Positions 54,739-63,598 of a stretch of DNA of 64,000 nucleotides are shown here, one piece after another (within the stretch, counting starts at the first letter, position 1; every line of letters begins with the position of its first letter). The DNA is from Macrococcoides caseolyticum (GTDB taxonomy: Bacteria > Bacillota > Bacilli > Staphylococcales > Staphylococcaceae). The position numbers were made by a program, and so were the translations under genes. A model generated the notes under the pieces. That model had not been told where the DNA came from and searched no databases. It saw nothing but the letters and a program-made list of their open reading frames with translations. Where the stretch lies: the NCBI RefSeq assembly GCF_021366795.1, contig NZ_JAHCPS010000002.1, positions 248,001-312,000 of the forward strand, written 5' to 3'.

Positions 54739-55486
54739 CTTCACCAAACCATTTTTCACTGATTTTTTTCATTGTACCGTCTTTTTGTAAAGCATCTAAT
54801 GCTTTGTTAAAGTCTTCAATAACTTTTTTGTCTGTTTTCTTAGTAAATACAAATCCTGATTGTGTTTTTTCGGCATCGCCTTCAATCATTTTAATGTCAG
54901 CGCTTTTCTTTTGTTTTAAGTAGTCTAATACAGAAATTTTGTCGTTAAACGTACCTTCAACACGGTTTGATAGAACTAATTCCATTGCTTGGTTAAATCC
55001 TTCAACAGATGTTACTTTCGCACCTTTTTCTTTTGCTAATTTACCATAATTAGACGTTAATGTCTGTGCTAAATCTTTACCTTTAACATCGTCAAATGAT
55101 TTAATATCAGAATTCTTACGTGTAACTAAAACACCTTGTGTGTATGTGTATGGTTTTGAGAAGTTATATTTTTTCTTACGGTCAGCATCCATACCTACTT
55201 GGTTTGCAATTGTATCGAAACGTCCTGAATTAAGACCAGAAAACATTGAATCCCATTGCGTTTCCACAAATTTCACTTTGTATCCTGCTTTTTTAGCTAC
55301 TGCTTCTGCAACTTCTACATCAAATCCAGTTAACTTATTGTTTTTATCATGAAACGTGTAAGGTGCATAGGTACCTTCTGTACCAATTGTAATTTCTTTC
55401 GTACTGTCTTTTTTATCTGTATTACTGTCTCCACATGCAGCAAGTACAAATAATGCTGCAAATAATAATGTTAATAATTTTTTCAT
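54722..55486 (-). CDS. Amino-acid ABC transporter substrate-binding lipoprotein (TcyA-like)
   Basis: This 254-residue protein has a lipoprotein signal (MKKLLTLLFAALFVLAAC, lipobox LAAC). A two-lobed binding domain follows, with TEGTYAPYTFHD, FDVEVAEAVAKKAG, FDTIANQVGMDADRKKKYNFS and KWFGEDVT. The pattern is that of cystine-type or polar amino-acid binding proteins. I chose the ATG at 55486 after AGGAGAATGGG. It is the first gene of the importer operon. A CTATTC...GAATAG inverted repeat lies in its leader. Confidence 0.9.
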   Translation of the reverse strand: MKKLLTLLFAALFVLAACGDSNTDKKDSTKEITIGTEGTYAPYTFHDKNNKLTGFDVEVAEAVAKKAGYKVKFVETQWDSMFSGLNSGRFDTIANQVGMDADRKKKYNFSKPYTYTQGVLVTRKNSDIKSFDDVKGKDLAQTLTSNYGKLAKEKGAKVTSVEGFNQAMELVLSNRVEGTFNDKISVLDYLKQKKSADIKMIEGDAEKTQSGFVFTKKTDKKVIEDFNKALDALQKDGTMKKISEKWFGEDVTRP

Positions 55487-55497
55487 ATCCCATTCTC

Positions 55498-55524
55498 CTA
55501 TTCTTATCAATTTACTCGGAATAG
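55498..55524. promoter_or_regulatory. Possible operator in the leader of the ABC operon
   Basis: CTATTC (55498-55503) and GAATAG (55519-55524) are perfect inverted 6-mers 15 bp apart, downstream of a TTGACT-N16-TAAAAT promoter on the minus strand. It is a candidate regulator site; the identity is open. Confidence 0.35.
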
Positions 55525-55625
55525 GTCTTATTTTAAAGCATTTTTTTTTTAAGTCAATAAAAAGATTTTTTTCGATTCAAAAATAAAATAAAAAGCGAAT
55601 ACTTCTTCGTATTCGCCTAATATTT

Positions 55626-56690
55626 TTAATTATTTTTAAGATATTCAATTTTAGCTTCGTCAGTATTTTTTATAAGTGCAAGTAATCCATCTCGTGCTGC
55701 ATAATAATCACGCATATCAAAAATTGTATGGTTGGAGTGAATATAACGTGCCGGGACACCAACGACAGCTGTTGGTGTACCTTTAAGTGCCGTATGAATA
55801 ACACCACCATCAGTTCCTCCGGGTGAGGTATAGTATTGATATGCAACGTTATTTGCCGTATAAACTTCTACCATCCATGCTTTGAATGATGGTTTTAAAA
55901 TCATTGTGCGGTCAATGATACGAACTAATGTACCTTCGCCTAACTTTCCATTGCCATGGTTACCTGTAGTATCATTCGCCGGTGAACAATCAACAACGAA
56001 TGCTAGATCCGGCTGAATCATATTTGTCGACGGTAATGCCCCACGTAAACCAACTTCTTCCTGCACGTTAGCACCAACATATAAATCAAAGGGTAAGTCC
56101 ACGTCCTTTAATCGTTCGAACAAATCAATAATAATTGTACAACCGTATCGGTTATCCCATGCTTTACATAAGAAGCGATGTTCGGTTAACTGTTCAAATT
56201 CAACGGCTGGCGTAATCGCATCACCAACTTGAATACCCATTTCCAGCACTTCTGACTTACTTTCTGCACCAACGTCAAGCAACATATCTTTAATTTGCGG
56301 TGTTGATTCATTACCTGTTCTGAAATGTTTCGGTACACTTCCAATGACACCTGTATATGTTTGATTCTGTTGTGTTAAGACTGTCATCTTTTGGGCTTGT
56401 AAAACATCAGCTGGCCAGCCACCAATTTCCGTAAACTTAAGTAATCCTTTTTCAGTGATATCCGTAACCATAAATCCTACTTCATCCATATGTGCTGCAA
56501 TCATCACACGCTTTCTAGATGCCTGCTTTGATTTCTTCAGAAAGAATACACCACCTAAACCATCATGAAGTACCTCATCTGCAAGTGGGGATAATCGCTC
56601 CATTAAATACGCACGAATTAAACGTTCATGACCGGGCGCACCATGTAATTCTGTTAGCGTTTTTATTGTATCAAGTAGTTGTTCTGTCAT
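55626..56690 (-). CDS. M42 family metallo-aminopeptidase (YtoP-like)
   Basis: This 354-residue cobalt- or zinc-dependent peptidase has metal ligands in AAHMDEVGFMV, CKAWDNRYGC, QEEVGLRGAL and VDCSPANDT, plus TSPGGTDGGVIHTA and the final RYIHSNH. M42 enzymes form large tetrahedral assemblies that trim peptides. AAGGAG precedes the ATG. It is divergent from ytzB-like, as in Bacillus. Confidence 0.93.
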   Translation of the reverse strand: MTEQLLDTIKTLTELHGAPGHERLIRAYLMERLSPLADEVLHDGLGGVFFLKKSKQASRKRVMIAAHMDEVGFMVTDITEKGLLKFTEIGGWPADVLQAQKMTVLTQQNQTYTGVIGSVPKHFRTGNESTPQIKDMLLDVGAESKSEVLEMGIQVGDAITPAVEFEQLTEHRFLCKAWDNRYGCTIIIDLFERLKDVDLPFDLYVGANVQEEVGLRGALPSTNMIQPDLAFVVDCSPANDTTGNHGNGKLGEGTLVRIIDRTMILKPSFKAWMVEVYTANNVAYQYYTSPGGTDGGVIHTALKGTPTAVVGVPARYIHSNHTIFDMRDYYAARDGLLALIKNTDEAKIEYLKNN

Positions 56691-56788
56691 GTTCTTAACT
56701 CCTTATGTTAGAATAAAATCAATTATAAATTTAGTTTGTCTGATTTTTTTAGTTAAAATTTTAATGATTAACGAAAGGAATCTTATAA

Positions 56789-57073
56789 ATGAAAAAATAT
56801 CAAATCATTATCCCTATCGCTATTATTGCAGGCTTCACTTTATATCAGCTTAAACAATTCCTCGCAATGAAACATCCTGAAACAGTACTTAAAGATGTCA
56901 TTGCACAATTTAATCAGGTGACAGGCTCAGTGATTGTTTATGAACCAGAAAAACAAGAAAAATTTGGGCAAGTCGCACATATCTATCGTGGGATTATTAA
57001 CACACGTGACAAAGACTTTGAATTTACAGCTGATGCGTATACTGGTGAAATTATCGATACGAAAGAAATTTAA
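56789..57073 (+). CDS. PepSY-like membrane-anchored protein (YtzB-like)
   Basis: This 94-residue protein has an N-terminal membrane helix (about 5-22) and an extracytoplasmic PepSY-type segment ending FTADAYTGEIIDTKEI. PepSY domains often limit proteases; the divergent M42 peptidase gene suggests a link, but that is inference. GAAAGGAATC precedes the ATG. It converges on the PatB-type gene. Confidence 0.8.
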   Translation: MKKYQIIIPIAIIAGFTLYQLKQFLAMKHPETVLKDVIAQFNQVTGSVIVYEPEKQEKFGQVAHIYRGIINTRDKDFEFTADAYTGEIIDTKEI

Positions 57074-57080
57074 CGGAAGT

Positions 57081-58286
57081 CTAAACTTCCGTTTCTTTAT
57101 GTTTTGATTGCTTTAAATAATCAAAGGACTTTTTAATACGTTCCAGTCCTTCTAAAAGCTTTTCTTCACTACATCCAACATTCAATCTAAAATGTGTACT
57201 GGCTGAAAGTTCATACGTACTTCCAATGCCTGTTGCTATTTTCCCGACATTTTGAAGTGCATCCTGTACCTCCATTTCGTTAAAACCACTTTTAGCAAAA
57301 TCAATCCACGCTAAAAACGTCGCATCCGGCTTCTGAAAGAACAAACAATCCGATAAATGGTCTGCAATATAATCTTCTACTATGGTCATATTATTTTCGA
57401 TATGCACATTGAGTGCATCGACCCATTCTGCACATTCTAAATATGCCGACTTAATCACCGTTAATGCAATCAGATTCACTGCGCCAAGGCCGTATACTGA
57501 CATGACTTTTGTGTTAATGGCCTCAAGTAAAAATTTATCTTTAGTAATAAAGTACGCATGCGGCATGCCAGAGACATTAAATGTCTTACCTAAACACGTC
57601 GTCACTAACATCTGATCATACGTATGCATGTATTTTGCTAATGTAATATGCTGTGCACGTCTGACAAAATCCATATGTATTTCGTCAGCTATAATATAAA
57701 CATCATATTTACTACAAATTTCAATGATTTTTTCAATTTCCTGTTCGCTAAATACCTTTCCAGTTGGATTATGTGGATTGCAAAGTAAAAATACTTTATT
57801 TTGGGCCATCTGACACAGATACTCAAACTGAACAAAATCCATAGTATACTCATACCCATCATAAAATAGTTCATTTTCTACAATCATACGCTTGTTCCCT
57901 TGAATGAGATTGATAAAGTTATTATATGCTGGCGTATTTAAGATAACCCCGTCCCCTTCATTTGTCAGTAAACGCATTGCTTCTGTAATCGTAAATAATA
58001 CTGAAGGTGCATAGCTTAAATCCTGTTTTAAGATATTTGTATCAAATCGCGTGTTAAACCAATGTTTAATTGGCAAATAAAAATTATCATTTTTCCAGCT
58101 CGTATAACCGAAAATGCCATGGTCTAAGCGTTGACGCACAGCTTCTGTAATTTTGTCTGGTGTTTTAATATCCATATCAGCAATCCAAAAAGGCATTAAA
58201 TCACGGCGACCATATATTAATGGGAGCATTTCAGTTTGTACTGCATTCGTATTTAAACGATTCACATTCTCATTAAAATTATACAT
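57081..58286 (-). CDS. PatB/MalY-type PLP-dependent C-S lyase (cystathionine beta-lyase family)
   Basis: This 401-residue fold-type I PLP enzyme has YGRRDLMPFWIADMDIKTP at the start, LCNPHNPTGKVFS, IIADEIHMDF and the PLP lysine in TTCLGKTFNVSGMP, all typical of the PatB/MalY group. The reaction is probably C-S bond cleavage of cystathionine or cystine-like substrates, with possible aminotransferase activity. GGAGGGTG precedes the ATG. Its closeness to a cystine-type importer suggests linked sulfur use. Confidence 0.9.
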   Translation of the reverse strand: MYNFNENVNRLNTNAVQTEMLPLIYGRRDLMPFWIADMDIKTPDKITEAVRQRLDHGIFGYTSWKNDNFYLPIKHWFNTRFDTNILKQDLSYAPSVLFTITEAMRLLTNEGDGVILNTPAYNNFINLIQGNKRMIVENELFYDGYEYTMDFVQFEYLCQMAQNKVFLLCNPHNPTGKVFSEQEIEKIIEICSKYDVYIIADEIHMDFVRRAQHITLAKYMHTYDQMLVTTCLGKTFNVSGMPHAYFITKDKFLLEAINTKVMSVYGLGAVNLIALTVIKSAYLECAEWVDALNVHIENNMTIVEDYIADHLSDCLFFQKPDATFLAWIDFAKSGFNEMEVQDALQNVGKIATGIGSTYELSASTHFRLNVGCSEEKLLEGLERIKKSFDYLKQSKHKETEV

Positions 58287-58344
58287 AGCACCCTCCTAAA
58301 ACTTATAGACTTTTTAGTTCAAGTCTACACCATTCGCTCAATAA

Positions 58345-58369
58345 AAAAAAGGCAGGAACCCCTACCTTT
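58345..58369 (-). terminator. Terminator after trmB
   Basis: AAAGGCAGG pairs with CCTACCTTT (one mismatch), with a T run on the minus strand. Confidence 0.75.
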
Positions 58370-58380
58370 ACCATCATTAA

Positions 58381-59016
58381 TTATTTAAATGTTGCTTCCA
58401 GACGATTAATTCTAAAACCTTTCGCAGAAAACTTTTCTTCATATTCAGTCTTAATGTTATCTGCAGGTTCATTGGCATGTAAATTTAAGTTGATATTTTT
58501 AAGTTTCATACCGTACTGACTCATGCTTTCAATTGAGAATTCAAACAGACCTTGATTATCAGTCTTAAAATGAATTTCTCCATCTTCTTTAAGAATTGTT
58601 TTATAAATGCTTAAGAAGTTTGCATGTGTTAAACGTCTTTTTGCATGGCGCGTCTTCGGCCAAGGGTCTGAGAAGTTTAAATAAATTCTATCGATTTCAC
58701 CTGGATTAAATAATTCAGTTAGCTTTTCAGCATCTACCGTTAATAACCTTAAATTCTTTATATCTTGTTCTATCGCTTTCTCGACGATACGAATCATAAC
58801 ATTCTTATCTCGTTCAATCCCAATATAGTTAATCTCCGGGTTCGCTTTTGCCATCTCAGTAATAAAGCGACCCATACCACTTCCTACTTCAATATGGATA
58901 GGTTGAACTTCATCAAACCATGATGTAATATTGTCTTTTTGTGATAAATCAATACTAACAATATCACGATGTTCAAGCAGATAATCCTCTGCCCACGGTT
59001 TATTACGCATTCTCAT
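58381..59016 (-). CDS. trmB: tRNA (guanine-N7)-methyltransferase
   Basis: This 211-residue SAM methyltransferase makes m7G46 in tRNA. It has VGSGMGRFITEMA (SAM loop), NFSDPWPKTRHAKRRL (signature) and the C-terminal TEYEEKFSAKG. GGAGTAACACAC precedes the ATG. It lies 13 bp downstream of the ytmP-like gene, a conserved pair. Confidence 0.97.
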   Translation of the reverse strand: MRMRNKPWAEDYLLEHRDIVSIDLSQKDNITSWFDEVQPIHIEVGSGMGRFITEMAKANPEINYIGIERDKNVMIRIVEKAIEQDIKNLRLLTVDAEKLTELFNPGEIDRIYLNFSDPWPKTRHAKRRLTHANFLSIYKTILKEDGEIHFKTDNQGLFEFSIESMSQYGMKLKNINLNLHANEPADNIKTEYEEKFSAKGFRINRLEATFK

Positions 59017-59029
59017 GTGTGTTACTCCT

Positions 59030-59824
59030 TTAAATAAATCGATTCTGTGTTAATACTTCATTTAAAAACTTCAGCCACTCATTCATATCATGGTAACGGC
59101 TCTTTTCTTCATACCATTCCACCATAGCGATGGCCTGAATCACTGTATACCACTTCATTCGTTTCTCAAGATCAATGGAATAGTCAATACCATAAGTAGA
59201 TAACCATTCCTCCCAATCGACTTCATTACTATACGTGTATAAAATCATACCTAAATCAATTGCCGGATCCGCTATCATCGCACCTTCCCAGTCAACCAGG
59301 AACAATTCATCCTGATCAGACAATAACCAGTTATTATGATTTACATCACCATGACATACAGTATAAAACTTACCATCTAAATTTGGCATATGCTCTTCTA
59401 AATATAATAATGCTTTTCGAATCGTATGATTGGCGAGTACACTTCGTGATAATGAACTATTGATTTTCTTAAGTAAGATATGTGGATACATCGGCTTCAT
59501 TTCGAGACGTTTAAGCATATTTAATAACGGTTTTGAACGATGAATTTTACTGAGTAATTGTGCAACACGTCTGGAACCCATTTCTTCATGCGTCAAGTGT
59601 CTTCCATTTTTCCAGTGCTGAGCAGTTACCACTTCACCCGTTTCAATACGCTTTGTCCATATAAGTTTAGGGACAATACCCTCAGCAGATAATGCTGCTA
59701 AAAACGGTGAAGAATTTCGTTTAAGAAATAGTTTCTGGCCATCTTGCTCTGCCATATATGCTTCACCTGAAGCACCCCCAGCGGAATCTAATGTCCAGCC
59801 AAGTTGATAGAAATGTTCCAACAT
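59030..59824 (-). CDS. Phosphotransferase/choline-kinase-like protein (YtmP)
   Basis: This 264-residue protein kinase-fold phosphotransferase has the Brenner motif CHGDVNHNNWLLSDQD and a DFG-like VDWEGAMIADPAIDLG. The N-terminal glycine-rich loop is SAGGASGEAYMAEQDG. The substrate is not established for the YtmP family. The ATG at 59824 follows AGGAGG with proper spacing; the GTG two codons upstream is too close. It is co-transcribed with trmB. Confidence 0.85.
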   Translation of the reverse strand: MLEHFYQLGWTLDSAGGASGEAYMAEQDGQKLFLKRNSSPFLAALSAEGIVPKLIWTKRIETGEVVTAQHWKNGRHLTHEEMGSRRVAQLLSKIHRSKPLLNMLKRLEMKPMYPHILLKKINSSLSRSVLANHTIRKALLYLEEHMPNLDGKFYTVCHGDVNHNNWLLSDQDELFLVDWEGAMIADPAIDLGMILYTYSNEVDWEEWLSTYGIDYSIDLEKRMKWYTVIQAIAMVEWYEEKSRYHDMNEWLKFLNEVLTQNRFI

Positions 59825-59851
59825 GTTCACCTCCTACAGTAGAAAAAAGAA

Positions 59852-59878
59852 AAGGCATGAGAAATAATCTCTTGCCTT
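59852..59878 (-). terminator. Terminator after dat
   Basis: AAGGCA-T-GAGA pairs with TCTC-T-TGCCTT, with a T-rich run on the minus strand between dat and the ytmP-like gene. Confidence 0.7.
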
Positions 59879-60006
59879 ATTTTCGTTCGAACGTTTTTAA
59901 CGACTTAATTAAATTCTATATCCTTTTATGAAAATATTCAAGTCAAAGTTTCTTTTGTCACCTGAATATATGTTCATTTGTTACGCGATGTGTAATATGA
60001 TGCCAA

Positions 60007-60846
60007 TTAAGCTTGTAATGCACTAATTTGTGCTTCAAATTGTGCTTGTAATTGTTTAACAACTGGGCCGACTTGTCCTTTATGAACAGGTTTTTCATCA
60101 ATCTGAATAACAGGCATCACTTCTTGCGTTGTACTTGATATAAATACTTCATCCGCTGACTTTAATGTTTCTTCATCAAACGTTTCTTCTTCAAAAGGAA
60201 TACGTAATGCTTCTGCCATTTGCTGTATAACGCGACGTGTAATACCGTTTAATATCAGTTGGTTGGCTGGGTGGGTTTTAATTTTGCCATCCTTTACAAT
60301 AAAAACATTACTTGAAGCTCCCTCAGTGACTATGCCGTCACGAATTTGGATGGCTTCTTTTGCATTATTTTCGACAGCTTTCTGTTTATTCATAATGTTC
60401 CCCAGCAAATTTAAACTCTTAATATCACAGCGTAACCATCTAAAATCTTCAGCAGTTATTACTTTAATCCCGTCTTTTAACTCCTGTAATGGGCGTTCTA
60501 CTACATTTGTGTATAATAAAACATTCGGTCTACTATTTTCTGGATAAGCATGATTTCTCACTGCATCGCCTCTAGTCACCTGAATATAAATCGAGCCGTC
60601 ATGGATTTGATTGTTCTCAATTAATTGCTCACAAATTGCGATATATTCATCAACGGTATACGGACTCTTGATAGCAATTTCATTTGCACTACGTACTAAT
60701 CGCTCAAAGTGCTCTGTTGCAGTATACAGTTTACCTGAATAGACACGTACAACTTCATAAATGCCATCACCAAACTGAATGCCTCGGTCATTATAACTTA
60801 TTTTTTCATCCTCTGATACGTAATTACCATTTAAGAAAATTACCAT
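60007..60846 (-). CDS. dat: D-alanine aminotransferase
   Basis: This 279-residue class IV aminotransferase makes D-Glu and D-Ala for the cell wall. It has RGIQFGDGIYEVVR, the PLP lysine in RCDIKSLNLLGN (near residue 143) and EGASSNVFIVKDG. I chose the ATG at 60846, with AGAGG 9 nt upstream; an ATG three codons earlier overlaps that site. Coupled to pepV, whose stop codon lies within its ribosome site. Confidence 0.95.
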   Translation of the reverse strand: MVIFLNGNYVSEDEKISYNDRGIQFGDGIYEVVRVYSGKLYTATEHFERLVRSANEIAIKSPYTVDEYIAICEQLIENNQIHDGSIYIQVTRGDAVRNHAYPENSRPNVLLYTNVVERPLQELKDGIKVITAEDFRWLRCDIKSLNLLGNIMNKQKAVENNAKEAIQIRDGIVTEGASSNVFIVKDGKIKTHPANQLILNGITRRVIQQMAEALRIPFEEETFDEETLKSADEVFISSTTQEVMPVIQIDEKPVHKGQVGPVVKQLQAQFEAQISALQA

Positions 60847-60847
60847 A

Positions 60848-62260
60848 CTACTCATCCTCTACACAAACTGCATGAATCGCTTCTAAATAAATCGCTGTTG
60901 CATCAAAGAGTTGTTTTTTACTGATATATTCATTCTTCTGATGCATTAAATCTTCTGAATCTTTAAACATTGCACCAAATGCAACACCTTTTTCCAGGTT
61001 ACGTGCATAAGTTCCGCCGCCAATTGTAAATGGTTCTGTCATATCCCCCGTTTGGTTACGGTATGCCTGTACTAACTTTTGAACAAATGGATCATTCTTA
61101 TCAACATAGTGTGGTATTTGATGTGTTTCTACTTCAATTTCAAAGCCATCTTTAGCGATTTGAGTTTCTAATTGTTTAATTTCTTTTTCAAAATCAAAGC
61201 CATTTGGATAACGTAAATTAACACCATAATGACCACCGTCTATATCCGTATAGCTAATAACACCATAATTTGTCGTTAACTGACCCATTTCTTTAGATTC
61301 AAACGCCATACCTAATTTTTCACCATAGTGTGAATCAAATAAATACGTATCTCCAAAGTTTACAAATGATTTTGCTTGTTTATCTAAATCTAATGTATTT
61401 AAGAAATGTACTAAATAAAGACCCGCGTTAACCCCTTTAAATGGTTCCATTCCATGAACAGATTTCCCTTCAATTTGTAAATGGATTTGACCATTGTCCA
61501 CAAATTGCTTACCAGTTAATTGATGATCAATTAAAAAGCTTTCAAAGGATTGAATAATAGCATCCATTTTTTCTTTCACTTCAATCTTTGCTTCTGCAAA
61601 GTCAGGCACCATGTTATAACGTTCACCTGCTTTAAATGCTTTTAATTCGACTTCTGGAGCTGTTGCACTTTGTTCGTTGCTATTTTGGATAATATCAAAT
61701 GTTGTAATGCCTTTTTCACCATGAATTAGCGGAAAATCAGCATCCGGTGCAATACCTAGGTCAGGCATTGGTTCAGTTTCGAAGTAACGATTTGTACATT
61801 TCCAGCCTGATTCTTCATCCGTTCCAATAATGATATGAATCTTTTTCTTCCAGTCAACTTTCATGTCATCTAAAATCTTAATCGCATAATATGCTGCAAT
61901 TGTAGGACCTTTATCATCTAATGTACCACGTGCAATAATTCTATCCTCAGTTACAACTGCTTCAAATGGATTCGTATCCCAGCCACTCCCTGCTGGTACC
62001 ACATCAACGTGACATAACACACCAAATATTTCTTCACCTTTACCCGCTTCAATACGTCCTGCAATATGATCGATATCCACTGTTTTATAACCATCACGTT
62101 TAGCCATTTCATACATATAATCAAGTGCTTGACGTGGACCAGGCCCAACAGGATGCTCACGATCTGCTAAACTGTCATCACGTACACTTTCAATATTTAA
62201 TAAGCCTGTCAAATCATTTATTATTTGTTCTTCATATTGTGCTACTTTTTCTCTCCACAT
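60848..62260 (-). CDS. pepV: Dipeptidase PepV (M20 family)
   Basis: This 470-residue dinuclear zinc dipeptidase has [32 protein letters not shown] and the C-terminal [19 protein letters not shown], all typical. It hydrolyses dipeptides, including those with N-terminal beta-Ala or D-Ala. GGAGGAATCATT precedes the ATG. The pepV-dat pair is conserved in staphylococci and may supply D-amino acids. Confidence 0.96.
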   Translation of the reverse strand: MWREKVAQYEEQIINDLTGLLNIESVRDDSLADREHPVGPGPRQALDYMYEMAKRDGYKTVDIDHIAGRIEAGKGEEIFGVLCHVDVVPAGSGWDTNPFEAVVTEDRIIARGTLDDKGPTIAAYYAIKILDDMKVDWKKKIHIIIGTDEESGWKCTNRYFETEPMPDLGIAPDADFPLIHGEKGITTFDIIQNSNEQSATAPEVELKAFKAGERYNMVPDFAEAKIEVKEKMDAIIQSFESFLIDHQLTGKQFVDNGQIHLQIEGKSVHGMEPFKGVNAGLYLVHFLNTLDLDKQAKSFVNFGDTYLFDSHYGEKLGMAFESKEMGQLTTNYGVISYTDIDGGHYGVNLRYPNGFDFEKEIKQLETQIAKDGFEIEVETHQIPHYVDKNDPFVQKLVQAYRNQTGDMTEPFTIGGGTYARNLEKGVAFGAMFKDSEDLMHQKNEYISKKQLFDATAIYLEAIHAVCVEDE

Positions 62261-62346
62261 AATGATTCCTCCTCGTACGATATAATCTATATTACATGAT
62301 ACATAAAAGAAATGAAAATAATAATCGTAAATTTATACAAAATAAA

Positions 62347-62369
62347 AAAGCCAGCTTTATGCTGGCTTT
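62347..62369 (-). terminator. Terminator after the YtxH-like gene
   Basis: A perfect 9-bp stem AAAGCCAGC / GCTGGCTTT with a T run on the minus strand. Confidence 0.88.
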
Positions 62370-62374
62370 ATCTA

Positions 62375-62818
62375 TTAAATTTCGTCTTTAGAAACTGTGT
62401 TAGGATTGTTTTTAGCAACATCTTTATCTGTAACGATATGGATGTTGTTAGCGCCACCTTCGTCATCGAAGTTTTGTTTTTCTTCTTCGATTGTACCATC
62501 TTTTTTTGTTAATTTTTCAGCAAGTGGTGCTGCTTTTTCTTTTAACGGTGCAACTTTTTCTTCAACTTTAGACGATAAGTTTGCTTTGTATGCATTTGGA
62601 TCTTCTTTTACTTTATTAATTTCTTCTTTTGCAACTTGTTGTAAATTTTGTGCTTTCACTTTAGCATTATCTGCATATGCTTTAGGATCTTGCTTTGCTT
62701 TGTTATATTCGTTTAATACTCTATCTCTGTTTTCTTTTTTAGAAAGAAATGCTGCTACTGCAGTTCCTCCAATTACTAATGCTGCTTTTAAAAGTCCAGT
62801 TTGATTATTGTTCGCCAT
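62375..62818 (-). CDS. YtxH-like hydrophobic-helix protein with KEK-rich tail
   Basis: This 147-residue protein has an N-terminal hydrophobic segment (about 8-25: LLKAALVIGGTAVAAFLSK) and a long Lys/Glu-rich helical region with DPKAYADN and DPNAYKAN near-repeats. I chose the ATG at 62818 after GAGGTGTTTTAAT. It resembles the general YtxH family, and the gene is adjacent to pepV in staphylococci too. Function is unknown. Confidence 0.82.
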   Translation of the reverse strand: MANNNQTGLLKAALVIGGTAVAAFLSKKENRDRVLNEYNKAKQDPKAYADNAKVKAQNLQQVAKEEINKVKEDPNAYKANLSSKVEEKVAPLKEKAAPLAEKLTKKDGTIEEEKQNFDDEGGANNIHIVTDKDVAKNNPNTVSKDEI

Positions 62819-62887
62819 ATTAAAACACCTCTTCTTTTGATTTGTACTGTATTTATACCCACCGTGGAACATGGTAAACATTTAAAT

Positions 62888-63598
62888 TCAATTTCTTACT
62901 AAATTCAGTGCTTCAGGTGTTAATGTTTTATATTCACCGGGTAACAGCGTTTCATCTAAAGTGAGATTTCCCATCTTAATACGTTTCAAGTAAGTTACTT
63001 TCATACCATGTGCCAGAAACATACGTTTCACTTGATGGAACTTACCTTCCTGGATGACAAGCTCGATTTCACTTGTCTTTTGTACATCATCTACAGCGAG
63101 TATTTTGAGTTCACCTGGCATCGTATGATAACCATCATCTAACGTTACGCCTTGTTTGAATTGTAGAACAGTATCTTGTGTCACGATACCTGAAATTTTA
63201 GCATAATATGTTTTATTGACATGCTTTTTTGGACTTAATACATCATGTGTAAACTGGCCATCATTGGTTAAAATCAGTAAACCTTCAGTATCTTTATCCA
63301 GGCGACCTACTGGATGAAGGTCGTAATGCTCCAGTCCATCAATCAAATCAATGACGGTCTTATCCTTATCCTGTGTACTGGATACCACACCAGCAGGTTT
63401 ATTCAACATTAAATATATGAATGGTTCAAAGTGAATCACTTCACCTTGAACCGTTATTTTATCCTGATCGGGATCTATTTTTATATCTGCCTTTGTAACA
63501 ATCTCATCATTAACAGCAATGACTTTTTTCTTAAGTAATGACTTCACATCTTTACGGGACCCAACACCATGATTACTTAGATATTTGTCTAATCTCAT
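62888..63598 (-). CDS. 16S rRNA pseudouridine synthase RsuA/RluB family
   Basis: This 236-residue protein has an N-terminal S4 domain (RLDKYLSNHGVGSRKDVKSLL) and a pseudouridine synthase domain with catalytic Asp in HPVGRLDKDTEGLLIL. EGKFHQVKRMF follows. It isomerises uridines in rRNA; the exact site (16S or 23S) is inferred only by family. Its ATG overlaps the stop of the upstream murJ-like gene. Confidence 0.92.
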   Translation of the reverse strand: MRLDKYLSNHGVGSRKDVKSLLKKKVIAVNDEIVTKADIKIDPDQDKITVQGEVIHFEPFIYLMLNKPAGVVSSTQDKDKTVIDLIDGLEHYDLHPVGRLDKDTEGLLILTNDGQFTHDVLSPKKHVNKTYYAKISGIVTQDTVLQFKQGVTLDDGYHTMPGELKILAVDDVQKTSEIELVIQEGKFHQVKRMFLAHGMKVTYLKRIKMGNLTLDETLLPGEYKTLTPEALNLVRN

